Origin: Oscillospiraceae bacterium
GTDB taxonomy: Bacteria; Bacillota; Clostridia; Oscillospirales; SIG627
Assembly: GCA_015063985.1 (NCBI GenBank)
Contig: SVTC01000016.1
Location: 1-52,809 of the forward strand
Length of the DNA stretch: 52,809 nucleotides
Reading direction: 5' to 3'
Shown: one piece after another, positions 42,285 through 50,330 of the stretch
Numbering within the stretch: position 1 is the stretch's first letter
Layout of the letters: each line of letters starts with the position of its first letter
The notes under the pieces: model-generated
The model's input: only the letters and a program-made list of their open reading frames with translations
Told to the model about the DNA's origin: nothing
Databases searched by the model: none
Position numbers and translations under genes: made by a program

Positions 42285-43760
42285 ATGATAAAATTCGGTT
42301 GGAGTCAAAGGACAATAGCTATGGATGGGCCGGTCTTTATTACCGGACAGTTTTACGAAAGAATATCAAAGGGCATTCTCGATCCCAACACCCTAACTGC
42401 CTTTGTGGCTGAGGGCGAGGGCGGGGTCAGTATTATGGTCTCCGTGGATCACACAAGTGTATGTGACGGTATCATTTTCGAAATCAGAAACGCCGTAAAG
42501 GAAAAGGATGCTTCAATTCCCGTTGAAAACATCCTTATGAATGCTACTCATACTCATACCGCTCCCAGATATATGAGAAATACCGGCTATGATAAGGCTC
42601 CTCTTGATGGAATTGAAGCCATTTCCCCCGAGAAAGTCAGGAGCTTTATTGTAAAACAGGCATCCGATGCCATCGTTGAAGCATATCAAAACAGAAGCGA
42701 GGGAAGCTTTGCTTACGGCTACGGATACGCAGTTGTTGCTCATCACCGCAGACCCACTTATTTTGACGATCTGGGGAAAAGGGAATCGGGCCAGGAGCGC
42801 GTTGCCGCACTTTATAGCGATAAGTATGCAAGAATGTACGGCAACACAAACGATCCTCAGTTTAAAGGCTACGAGGGTGTTGTAGACAGCAACGTAAACC
42901 TCTTTTTCACCTTTGATAAAGATGATAAGCTCACCGGTGCCATAGTCAACGTGCCTTGTCCGTCTCAGAACTCCGAGGTTTTGAATTATCTCAGCGCCGA
43001 TTTTTGGCACGAGACCAGAAATCTCATCAGAGAAAAATACGGCGACATCTTCATTCTTGCTCAATGTGCCTGCGCGGGCGATATGTCCCCCAGAACTCTG
43101 CACTACCGCGATGCCGAAAGGAGAAAATACCTTTTGAAATACGGTGAAGATGCGGAAAGAGAAATGTGCAACAGAAACGAGATAGCACAGCGTATTTCTC
43201 AGTGCTTTGATGAGGTCTATTCCTGGGCAAGTAAGGAAAAGATAAGAGATGCAAGGGTCGTTCATAAGAACCTTATTATGGATCTTGACGTGTGGAAGAT
43301 AAGCGAGGAGCAGTATAAGGAGGCACTTGAGCAGTATGAGGAGCTTTTGGCAAAGGGCTACGAGAAGACCGATGATGCTTTGAAGGATTTCAAGCACAAT
43401 ACTATACGATCCTGTGCCATTTCCAGAGCAGAGGGGATCGTTGATCGTTATCTTGATAAGGCCGAAAAGAAACCTATCGAGGCTCACGTTGTGCGCATAG
43501 GCGACGTAGCGTTCTGCTCCAACCCCTTTGAGCTTTACATCAGCTATCAGCACCGCATTCAGGCTCGCAGCCCCTTTACTCAGACCTTTGCGGTTCAGCT
43601 TGCCGCAAGCATCGGTACCTCGGGCTATCTGTGCACACCTCAGGCGGCGGAGAATATGGGCTACAGTGCCATAATGTATAGCTGCCAGGTCTCTCCCAGG
43701 GGCGGAGACGAGCTTGTTGAAAAGACCCTTGAGGAATTGGAAGAGCTTAGTAAAATATAA
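42285..43760 (+). CDS. neutral/alkaline ceramidase-like hydrolase, paralogue 3
   Basis: A 491-residue divergent member of the ceramidase-like amidase family: FGWSQRTIAMDGPVFITGQF at the start, MNATHTHTAPRYM as the zinc His motif, then NVPCPSQNSEVLNYLSADFWHETRN and AQCACAGDMSPR where the family has HPxxxG...SADFPG and ..GDxxP. It differs from the 12.5-15.1 kb pair in length and lacks the CEL.xMAAGYI block, so it is an older paralogue. AAAGGAGAG precedes the ATG. Operonic with the GH-A hydrolase, which implies a glycosylated N-acyl substrate (inference). Confidence 0.75.
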   Translation: MIKFGWSQRTIAMDGPVFITGQFYERISKGILDPNTLTAFVAEGEGGVSIMVSVDHTSVCDGIIFEIRNAVKEKDASIPVENILMNATHTHTAPRYMRNTGYDKAPLDGIEAISPEKVRSFIVKQASDAIVEAYQNRSEGSFAYGYGYAVVAHHRRPTYFDDLGKRESGQERVAALYSDKYARMYGNTNDPQFKGYEGVVDSNVNLFFTFDKDDKLTGAIVNVPCPSQNSEVLNYLSADFWHETRNLIREKYGDIFILAQCACAGDMSPRTLHYRDAERRKYLLKYGEDAEREMCNRNEIAQRISQCFDEVYSWASKEKIRDARVVHKNLIMDLDVWKISEEQYKEALEQYEELLAKGYEKTDDALKDFKHNTIRSCAISRAEGIVDRYLDKAEKKPIEAHVVRIGDVAFCSNPFELYISYQHRIQARSPFTQTFAVQLAASIGTSGYLCTPQAAENMGYSAIMYSCQVSPRGGDELVEKTLEELEELSKI

Positions 43761-43773
43761 TTACGTAGTTTAA

Positions 43774-43803
43774 CGGGAGGCGTTTAGCCTCCCGTGTTTT
43801 TTA
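43774..43803 (+). terminator. terminator of the GH-A operon
   Basis: ACGGGAGGC and GCCTCCCGT around GTTTA, followed by GTTTTTT. Confidence 0.9.
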
Positions 43804-43858
43804 TCGGCTAAATCTTACCCACTTGCTTATAATAATGCACAAAAAAACGAGGAAACTA

Positions 43859-43887
43859 TTGACAAATTTAGCTATTTATGGTAATAT
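43859..43887 (+). promoter_or_regulatory. promoter of the lipoprotein leader transcript
   Basis: TTGACA (43859-43864) and TAATAT (43882-43887) with a 17-nt spacer. The start of transcription would be near 43894, giving about 187 nt of leader before the lipoprotein ATG. Confidence 0.85.
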
Positions 43888-43927
43888 ACATATAGAGAAA
43901 TCTCGAGAATTACAGGAGGATAAAAAA

Positions 43928-44014
43928 ATGAAGCTTATCTTTTCTTTTTGTTTTCATTACCCGTGCGCTAAAACGGGCTTTCTGTATGGAGAGGATCCAA
44001 TAAAAATCAGCTGA
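43928..44014 (+). CDS. candidate 28-residue leader peptide
   Basis: The ATG at 43928 has an excellent ribosome binding site (AGGAGG at 43914-43919) and opens 28 codons ending at TGA 44012-44014. The peptide starts MKLIFSFCFHYPC and contains four Phe, two Tyr and two Cys. Its coding region overlaps the left arm of an antiterminator helix, and its stop is 4 nt before the terminator stem. That geometry suggests ribosome-controlled attenuation. It could also be a short membrane peptide of its own. No homologue is known to me. Confidence 0.5.
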   Translation: MKLIFSFCFHYPCAKTGFLYGEDPIKIS

Positions 44015-44060
44015 TTATGCGCACGGCACAAGAAAGGTGTTGTGCGCTTTTTTGATTTTT
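43960..44060 (+). promoter_or_regulatory. attenuator-like leader: hairpin, antiterminator and terminator
   Basis: Three mutually exclusive helices are visible. (1) CCCGT (43960-43964) with ACGGG (43973-43977). (2) CCGTGCGC (43961-43968) with GCGCACGG (44019-44026), 8 bp and perfect. (3) The terminator GCGCACGGCAC (44019-44029) with GTGTTGTGCGC (44037-44047), 11 bp with two G-U and loop AAGAAAG, followed by TTTTTTGATTTTT. Helix 2 would break helix 3, and helix 1 would free it. The ligand or signal is unknown. Confidence 0.7.
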
Positions 44061-44080
44061 TGATAATGAAAGGAGAAAAA

Positions 44081-45427
44081 ATGAAAAAAATAATTACCTT
44101 ATTTTTACTTCTTGCGCTTTTTACATCCTGTGCTTCTCCTGCGGTGAGTAACACCTTGCCACAAAGCACTGAACCAATAACGGAGCAAACAAAGAGCGAG
44201 GAACAGAACACAACGGATAAGGATTTTGTGTACGTAGACTATGCCCAAGCAAACAGATTTGTAGTTTTTAGTGATATTCTCCTTGAAAAAATAAAACAGG
44301 TGTATTCTAAGTGGAATGCAGACAGTTTTGAGGACAGAAATTTTGCGGTTACTTTCGAAGAACTATCGGCTGTTTCGGATAAGTTCAAAAATATGTATTC
44401 TTGGCTTAAAGAGCTCGGTGAAGTTGTAAGTGTTGATGTTTCAGTAGAACTTAAAGGAAAAACCGCACCAAACGGTAGAGTTTTAAAAAAACTTGAAAAT
44501 ATTGAAGAAGTCGAAAAGTTTCATAATGCTTATATCTACGCCGAAGATACCTATTGGAATTTAGGTTTTTATAAACTTGAAGACTTTTCTGAAAACGCTG
44601 AAGATTATAATTATTCCTTGAAAGATGGAACAATCTCCTTTGTGAAAGACGGCATAAGTTTTTCTGTTAACCCCGTATTTGGAGGCTATCAAAATCGTAA
44701 TTATGAAGATTATATAGAAAACCGCGATCCCGATAAAGAAAGCTTTTTCAGTTATTTAGCAGATCCCAAGACAGCCAAGGAGGCTATTGAATGGTTTGGA
44801 AGCGGAGAGCCTTTCCCATATAAAACTACCTTAATTATAGATAACGTAGAGGATTATAACGCCTTTGTCGCTGATAATTCCCAATACTTGGTATATGATT
44901 TTGTAAGCTTAGAGCATTTGGAAAAGGAAGGGGAGTTTAAGGAATTCCGCGTACATAATTATAATCCTGATAACAAAATAGAGCATTACAGCTATCTTTT
45001 GGAGAAAAACGGTATTGATGTTTGGTGGGAAGTAGATCTGTACCGTTCGCCCCAAAGTCGCCAGTGGCCTTCCGATATAAGGACTTACGTGGATAAAGAA
45101 GACGTTCCGGGTGAAAAAATTGAAACGGTTCGTTTTGAACCAATTTATAGGTATTATGCCCAAGGCCTTCCTATGTATGTCTACTACTCTGATGCAAACC
45201 TCTACGTCAGTAATTACGCGGAGCTGCCTTTGCTTCAAGGAATCGGCATCAACACCTCCAGTTTCACTATGAATTATGAATGGATCGACGGTATCTACAT
45301 CTACATTCACGGCTCAAACCTCGGTTTTTACCAAAACGATGACCCCGAAAGTTTTTTGGGGCGCATTTTGGACGGCAAGCTGAATGATAAAAATGAGATA
45401 ATCGACTTTTTCCAAACAAACAAATGA
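44081..45427 (+). CDS. hypothetical lipoprotein behind an attenuator
   Basis: A 448-residue protein I do not recognise. It has a lipoprotein signal (KKIITLFLLLALFTSC, acylated Cys about residue 17), a Thr/Glu/Gln-rich linker to about residue 48, and then a largely beta/alpha acidic domain rich in Tyr, Asp and Glu with no catalytic motif. It would sit on the outer face of the cytoplasmic membrane. Its codon use is visibly more A/T-rich than that of its neighbours, which with the absence of operon partners suggests acquisition. AAAGGAG precedes the ATG. Expression should depend on the upstream leader terminator. Confidence 0.75.
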   Translation: MKKIITLFLLLALFTSCASPAVSNTLPQSTEPITEQTKSEEQNTTDKDFVYVDYAQANRFVVFSDILLEKIKQVYSKWNADSFEDRNFAVTFEELSAVSDKFKNMYSWLKELGEVVSVDVSVELKGKTAPNGRVLKKLENIEEVEKFHNAYIYAEDTYWNLGFYKLEDFSENAEDYNYSLKDGTISFVKDGISFSVNPVFGGYQNRNYEDYIENRDPDKESFFSYLADPKTAKEAIEWFGSGEPFPYKTTLIIDNVEDYNAFVADNSQYLVYDFVSLEHLEKEGEFKEFRVHNYNPDNKIEHYSYLLEKNGIDVWWEVDLYRSPQSRQWPSDIRTYVDKEDVPGEKIETVRFEPIYRYYAQGLPMYVYYSDANLYVSNYAELPLLQGIGINTSSFTMNYEWIDGIYIYIHGSNLGFYQNDDPESFLGRILDGKLNDKNEIIDFFQTNK

Positions 45428-45441
45428 TATTTGGCAATACA

Positions 45442-45473
45442 AAAGAGGACGGAGAAAAATCTCCGTCCTCTTT
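45442..45473. terminator. bidirectional terminator
   Basis: AAAGAGGACGGAGA and TCTCCGTCCTCTTT, a perfect 14-bp stem with an AAAA loop, between convergent genes. Confidence 0.9.
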
Positions 45474-45490
45474 ATGCTTATAGACCTACT

Positions 45491-47749
45491 TTATTCTTCG
45501 TCCTTATCCAGCCATACGGGGTTTGATATGGACATTATATAATTATGGGTAATATCTCTTACAAGCACTCTGTAGAAGGCTCTCTTTTGAACCTCCATTT
45601 CAAGAGCCTGGGGAAGGCTTCCGTCAAAGCATCCTCTGTAAGCAACGCCCTTATCGGTGATGACCGTGATCTCATAGGTGGTGTTCTCGTTAAAGGCGGG
45701 GGCATAGAAATCATCCACTCTTAAGCAAAGCCTCATTCCCTCGCGGTAGGCTATTCTCGATCCCATCGGGTGTCCGCCCACGGTCATTTTGATTCCCAAG
45801 GCGCCGGGGGCAAAATCGCCCTTTTTCATTTTTTCAAAGAAGGTAGCCGAATCCTTTTTGGAAAGATAGAAGGTGGCAGGAGCTCTGTTGGCGGGGTCGG
45901 AGTGGCTGTCGGAGCCGGAGGAAGCATAAACGTGCTTACTCATTGAAAGAAGCTTCGTCCACAGATCGTAGCTTCTCATGGCGCCGTGAGAGCCGTAGCC
46001 CCAGATAAGGGTTTCGATAAAGCTGTTTTCTCCAAGATAATAGTCCTCGGGATCCTCCGATGCCATAAGGATCGCAGGATGAGCGTGAACCATAATTCCA
46101 CCAATGGAGTTTACGTATTCACAAAGCTCGTAAAAGCGCTCCTTTGTGAAGGAGGGATATCCGAATTTGCCCGTAAGCTCGTCGCCCTTGAAGCCGAATT
46201 CGGGGAAATTTGCCAGAACCATGGCAAGTCCGTATTTGTGTGGAAAGAGCATATTGTAATGGAAGGTGGCGCAGATGGGATTTTTAAGATCGGTAAAGTA
46301 GGTTCCGGGCTCGGTTCCTATAATGAACCTTGTGTCATCCCAGCAGGGGAGGAAGAAGCCTCGCATCTGTCTGTGGTCAACTATCACCGCAAAGTCCATG
46401 GAGATCTTATCCATTCTTTCGGCATATTGCTCCAAGGGGAAATTGCCGTCACTGGTGCCGCCGCAGGCGGAATGGCAGTGCAGATCGCCTCTGTAGGGCT
46501 TGGTATTTTGGTAGTATTGATCAAGCTCGGAAAAATCGTGATTGTCGGTGCCGATAATGCGATGAGGGTCATCACAGTCGGAGCTTATCCAATCCTCGGC
46601 TTTGTTTTCAATATAATCCGGGCCCTTTTTCGGAGGCTCCTTTTCCTGCTCCCACTGTTTTTCAAAGCCGTAGAAGCTGCAGTTTTTCAGAGAAACGTTT
46701 TTCGTGCTTCCGCCGATGCTGATGGCGCAAGCGTTGCCTCTTGTGTCCTCGAAAATGCAATTATCCGCCGAGAAGGAGGAGTTGTCGGAATAGAGGAAGG
46801 GGTTAATGGGGCTTTCTCCCTCTCTTGATGCGTTCTTAAAGCAGGAGCTTTCCAGCTTTATAACGATATCTTTGTCGCTTTCGGTCGATCTTCCGAAGAA
46901 TATGCCGTTTTCAGCCCTGAGCTCCGACACGTAGGAGTTTTTGATCACGTAAGAGCTTTGCTTTTGGGTCTTGGCGCAGTGGCAGTATTGGCGGGGGATA
47001 GAGCAAAATCCGAATACCTGCGTGGTGCCGTTTACCACAAGTCCGTCGATGGTGACCTTGTCGGAGCAAAGGTCAAAGAGATTGGCTCCGTAACGGCAAT
47101 CGAAAAAGTCCTTGTCCTGGCGGATATTCTCAAAGAGCAGCTCTCTTACAGTGCCTTCTGCGGAAATGGGCTTTGCAAACACGTAGAAGCTGTGTCCGCT
47201 GGGGCTTTGGTGGATAAGATTCTTAAAGTGGTATTTTGAATCGTGGGTGACGTTTGAGGTATAGCAGGCAAAACGGGATTTTTTCAGTGTTACGCCGTCG
47301 ATATAAAAGCTTGTTACCCCCTCTCCGTCAAGGTATACGTTTCCGAAATCGTAGCCACCGCGGAAAATCGTCTCGTTGTCTCCGCCTCTTAAGGGATTCT
47401 GCTCGGGAAGCTCGCGGGGATCGGCGGGCTTTAGGTTGGGGGATATCCCCGCACGTTGACCCAGAATTATTCTTGAAGCTAAAAATTTTACAATGTTTTT
47501 GTGAGTGCGTCCAACGGGATGCTCTCCGGCAGACATAAGTATAACGGGTGCGTTAAGCTCTATCTCGGGCACTCCATCGATCAATACCTCGGGGATATCT
47601 TTTGCGGCATCGTTGGCATCCTTCAAGGTGAAGAAGAGGTTTTCGCCTTTGGTAACCTGATAATCCGTTCCTTTGAAATTAAAGCTGTTGCCGTCAAACT
47701 TTTCTTCGTCGGCAATAACGGCATAATAGCCTTTTGGCAATCGTTCCAT
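45491..47749 (-). CDS. beta-helix / PHP-domain fusion protein
   Basis: A 752-residue protein in two parts. Residues about 60-370 look like a parallel beta-helix of the pectate-lyase type, with repeating short strands (VYLDGEGVTSFYIDGVTLKKS, NCIFEDTRGNACAIS, VSLKNCSFYGFE). From about 418 a PHP metallo-hydrolase domain begins: YRGDLHCHSACGGTSDG (H424, H426), FAVIVDHRQMRG, GGIMVHAHPA and ASSGSDSHSDP give the usual metal ligands. A C-terminal beta domain follows. Possibly a phosphoesterase or hydrolase with a carbohydrate-binding beta-helix. It is cytoplasmic by sequence and operonic with the GH20/GH67-like gene (12-nt gap). Confidence 0.78.
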   Translation of the reverse strand: MERLPKGYYAVIADEEKFDGNSFNFKGTDYQVTKGENLFFTLKDANDAAKDIPEVLIDGVPEIELNAPVILMSAGEHPVGRTHKNIVKFLASRIILGQRAGISPNLKPADPRELPEQNPLRGGDNETIFRGGYDFGNVYLDGEGVTSFYIDGVTLKKSRFACYTSNVTHDSKYHFKNLIHQSPSGHSFYVFAKPISAEGTVRELLFENIRQDKDFFDCRYGANLFDLCSDKVTIDGLVVNGTTQVFGFCSIPRQYCHCAKTQKQSSYVIKNSYVSELRAENGIFFGRSTESDKDIVIKLESSCFKNASREGESPINPFLYSDNSSFSADNCIFEDTRGNACAISIGGSTKNVSLKNCSFYGFEKQWEQEKEPPKKGPDYIENKAEDWISSDCDDPHRIIGTDNHDFSELDQYYQNTKPYRGDLHCHSACGGTSDGNFPLEQYAERMDKISMDFAVIVDHRQMRGFFLPCWDDTRFIIGTEPGTYFTDLKNPICATFHYNMLFPHKYGLAMVLANFPEFGFKGDELTGKFGYPSFTKERFYELCEYVNSIGGIMVHAHPAILMASEDPEDYYLGENSFIETLIWGYGSHGAMRSYDLWTKLLSMSKHVYASSGSDSHSDPANRAPATFYLSKKDSATFFEKMKKGDFAPGALGIKMTVGGHPMGSRIAYREGMRLCLRVDDFYAPAFNENTTYEITVITDKGVAYRGCFDGSLPQALEMEVQKRAFYRVLVRDITHNYIMSISNPVWLDKDEE

Positions 47750-47761
47750 GATTTTTCTCCT

Positions 47762-49777
47762 TTACAGTAAAGCCCTCAGCATTCTTATTTCTCTGTCTAC
47801 CTGATCCAGCTTCCAAAGTATGTGCTTTTTGTCACCTGTATATTCCATAGAGGGCTCGAAGCCCAGAACCGAATCTGCCTCCACCAACGGTATTGCCTGG
47901 GCGGCATTTTCCTTTTCGGCTTGCAGGATGTCTATCATTTTTAGGATGAGCTCGGTTTGTCTTTCTCCATCACCAAGCTCTCTGCGCTCCTTGTCGAGCA
48001 TAAAGAATCTTTTTGTGTTGAGAACTGTTATTATAGTGCGGTACATAAACTTGCCCATGTTTATAAGTCTTTCCAGCTCCTCATTGGACTCGTTTATATC
48101 TTCTAAAAGTCCGATGCCCTTTAAAAGGAGGCTATTTACCTTTTCATAGGCTTCTATCTCCTTGGGGATGCGGACCTCTCCGGGAGCGCCGCCGCTTGCA
48201 AAGTGGTATACGTTGCTGTAGAAGCCACTGCCAAGTCTGTGCATTGCGAACTTGTCCTGAGGAGGACTTACCGCCATATAGGGCTCGCGGCCGGCGTATA
48301 TGGGATGGGCGGGACCTATTCTCAGTGCGCCGTACTGATCCTCGTTGGTGGGGACCATATTGGCAAGAGCCTCGCTCCAAAGCCGCATTGCCTCCGCCTT
48401 TTTTTCAAGGTCGGTCTTTCCCAGATACAGCGCCAGGATCTTGGGGATATATTCATCCAGGTCAACTCTCGGCTCGCGGAATGCCCATTTTGCTATCTCG
48501 CTGATAATTGATGGGTATACTCCGTAATGTATGGAATCCAAAAGGCTGGAAAGGTTGTTGTTGTCATGGGCTTTTCTCAGCTCCTCGAATCTTTCTGCCC
48601 AACGGTACGGTGCGGGGGTGTAGGGGATAGCGCCGAAGTCCCAGGTCTTTCCGCCTGTGTTGGCGATCGTCTCCAGACGTATTCCGCTTTTTGTTGCCTG
48701 CTCGGCTTCGGTGAGAAAATAATAACCCGGCTTTACCACTCTAAGCGAGTAGTCGCAGCACATTTCTTCCACTCCGTCCAGATCGTAGTGTTCGAACATC
48801 TCCCAGCCGCAGTTTAAAATAACGTCCTTTGGTAGGTTTGCAATGAGCTTTTGTCTGAGCTCCTTTGGTCTGGAGCCCCAGTTGTAGCTGCTGAGTATTA
48901 TCTCAACTCCCGGCTTGACCTTGTCCACTGCCTTGCGGATCATTTTAAGAAGCAAGGGCCAGTCGCAGCAGGGATACCAGCCGGACTTTTGCCCCGGACG
49001 CAGAGAGGGGTCTCGACTGGGGAATTTTACCGCTTCGCCTACTATGCATAGTCCTTTTATAAAGGGGCATTCATCAAACAGCTTTCCGTAAAGCTCGTCG
49101 TAAAACCTTTGTGCCTCCTCGCCCTCGGGGTATACCTCGTGGGCGGTGTAGCTTTCCACGTATATATCAAAGCCGTATTTGGAGGAGCGCTGTGCCAGAT
49201 CTTTAAAATTCTGAAAACCCTTCTGGTTTTCGTTAACGCCCTTTATCCACAGCATCAACCCGGTGAAGCCGTGATGGGCAAGCAGAGAAAGATATTCGTC
49301 GGGATATTCGCCTATGCCGTAGCCGGACATAACGCAACGTGGCTCGAACATAAGGCTTCCGTTGAAAACACCTTTTTTAAGAAAAGGAGCACGTCGTAGA
49401 TTCATCAGGTCTTCAACGTAGTAAAGTCCCTGGGCGATACCGCGGCTATCCTTGGCTTCCACAGTGACTTTTTCATCCACTGTTATGCGGTAGCCTCTTT
49501 TTCCGAATTCCTCCTCGGGACAGAGCTTTATTATAAGATCAGCCCTGCTTTCGTCGCGGGTCAGCGAGGCTTCAAGCTCCATTGTGGTAAAAAGGTAGTC
49601 TGCAATATCCTTTGCGGAGGTAGTGAGCATCTCGTCGGCATTCTTGGGCAAATAAACCTTTACGTCGTTGCTGAAGCCGAATTCGTCACTGTTTGCAGTG
49701 AGGTCTTTTTCGACTATTCCCGTCTTGTGTACCGAGGTCAGCCTTTTCAAGAAATCGTAATTGGATTCTGTCTTCAT
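47762..49777 (-). CDS. glycoside hydrolase with GH20/GH67-like N-terminal domain and TIM barrel
   Basis: A 671-residue protein. Residues about 20-140 form a zincin-like alpha/beta domain as found before GH20, GH67 and GH84 barrels (DLIIKLCPEEEFGKRGYRITVDEKVTVEAKDSRGIAQGLYYVEDLM). A TIM barrel follows (RCVMSGYGIGEYPDEYLSLLAHHGFTGLMLWIKG). GLCIVGEAVKFPSRDP is a candidate acid/base strand (Glu), and the C-terminal helical part resembles GH67-type. The substrate may be a uronic acid or amino-sugar glycoside; uncertain. The start is the ATG at 49775-49777 after GGGAGAG; an upstream in-frame ATG (49804) is less likely. First gene of its operon. Confidence 0.72.
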   Translation of the reverse strand: MKTESNYDFLKRLTSVHKTGIVEKDLTANSDEFGFSNDVKVYLPKNADEMLTTSAKDIADYLFTTMELEASLTRDESRADLIIKLCPEEEFGKRGYRITVDEKVTVEAKDSRGIAQGLYYVEDLMNLRRAPFLKKGVFNGSLMFEPRCVMSGYGIGEYPDEYLSLLAHHGFTGLMLWIKGVNENQKGFQNFKDLAQRSSKYGFDIYVESYTAHEVYPEGEEAQRFYDELYGKLFDECPFIKGLCIVGEAVKFPSRDPSLRPGQKSGWYPCCDWPLLLKMIRKAVDKVKPGVEIILSSYNWGSRPKELRQKLIANLPKDVILNCGWEMFEHYDLDGVEEMCCDYSLRVVKPGYYFLTEAEQATKSGIRLETIANTGGKTWDFGAIPYTPAPYRWAERFEELRKAHDNNNLSSLLDSIHYGVYPSIISEIAKWAFREPRVDLDEYIPKILALYLGKTDLEKKAEAMRLWSEALANMVPTNEDQYGALRIGPAHPIYAGREPYMAVSPPQDKFAMHRLGSGFYSNVYHFASGGAPGEVRIPKEIEAYEKVNSLLLKGIGLLEDINESNEELERLINMGKFMYRTIITVLNTKRFFMLDKERRELGDGERQTELILKMIDILQAEKENAAQAIPLVEADSVLGFEPSMEYTGDKKHILWKLDQVDREIRMLRALL

Positions 49778-49860
49778 TTTTTCTCTCCCTTTTGATAAAC
49801 TCATTTGACTTAAAGAATAATAAAGAAAAATACCGCATTTATATCCTTTTATATGGCTTC

Positions 49861-49889
49861 ATTATACAGTAATACGTTTGTAAAATCAA
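49861..49889 (-). promoter_or_regulatory. promoter of the GH20/67-PHP operon
   Basis: Minus-strand TTGATT (49884-49889) and TATAAT (49861-49866) with a 17-nt spacer. Confidence 0.75.
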
Positions 49890-50022
49890 TAGAAAAATCG
49901 AAAAAAAACGGCTATTTTCAAGGCTATGATCTCTGCTTTTTCATAGCCCGATCCGTGACCCTTCTTTCTCCTGTCCGAGTTATAAAAAAACACTTTTTTA
50001 TATAAAAAAATAAATTTTCCTA
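49890..50022. other. AT-rich intergenic DNA with one hairpin
   Basis: GGCTATGA (49922-49929) and TCATAGCC (49941-49948) form a hairpin followed by GC-rich then A/T-rich sequence. There is no U-run and no credible ORF. Its role is unknown. Confidence 0.45.
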
Positions 50023-50051
50023 TTGACAATTATTTATTATTCTGCTATACT
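50023..50051 (+). promoter_or_regulatory. near-perfect promoter upstream of tRNA-Leu
   Basis: TTGACA (50023-50028), 17-nt spacer, TATACT (50046-50051), with TGC extended -10. The predicted start near 50058 leaves about 150 nt before the tRNA. Confidence 0.92.
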
Positions 50052-50057
50052 ATACCT

Positions 50058-50207
50058 TGTCGGTGCAATAGTACCGGCGGTAAAATGAGGAAGTATTTGT
50101 GCTCAAAAGGCTGTAACTGCCCCTCCTCGGAGACCTTACTCCGTGTAAAAATCAAAGGAAAGAGGGTAATAGCGGAGTGAGCATCGCTTCGAGCTATTAC
50201 TTCATAC
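50058..50207 (+). ncRNA. structured leader or small RNA of unknown class upstream of tRNA-Leu
   Basis: The segment begins with the hairpin GTCGGT/ACCGGC, has CGGAG/CTCCG (ACCTTA loop) in the middle, and ends with GTAATAGC/GCTATTAC just before the tRNA. It has no terminator of its own, so it is probably co-transcribed with the tRNA and trimmed. It also contains a 32-codon ORF (ATG 50085, stop 50181-50183) beginning MRKYLCSKGCNCPSSE, with only a weak ribosome binding site. I could not match it to 6S, SRP, RNase P or T-box patterns. Confidence 0.4.
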
Positions 50208-50294
50208 GCGGGTATGGCGGAATTGGCAGACGCGCTAGATTCAGGTTCTAGTGATAGCAATATCATACAGGTTCAAGTCCTGCTACCCGCACCA
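50208..50294 (+). tRNA. tRNA-Leu (anticodon CAG)
   Basis: Acceptor GCGGGTA/TACCCGC, anticodon stem CTAGA/TCTAG with loop TTCAGGT (anticodon CAG), a class II variable arm (TGATAGCAATATCA), T arm and an encoded CCA at 50292-50294. It reads CUG codons. Confidence 0.97.
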
Positions 50295-50328
50295 GAAAAA
50301 AGCATCGACTTTGTCGGTGCTTTTTTCT
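50294..50328 (+). terminator. terminator of tRNA-Leu
   Basis: AGAAAAAAGCATCGAC pairs with GTCGGTGCTTTTTTCT (one G-U) around TTT. The T-run is in the 3' arm. Confidence 0.85.
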
Positions 50329-50330
50329 AT

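Noticed and set aside
42513-43553. 346-codon minus-strand ORF opposite ceramidase-like paralogue 3
   Set aside because: No ribosome binding site, and the plus-strand product has clear family motifs.
50058-50207. T-box, 6S RNA, SRP RNA or RNase P RNA upstream of tRNA-Leu
   Set aside because: No T-box antiterminator motif with a following terminator, no long rod with central bubble, and no GGAA/RNase P core motifs. It is left as unknown.
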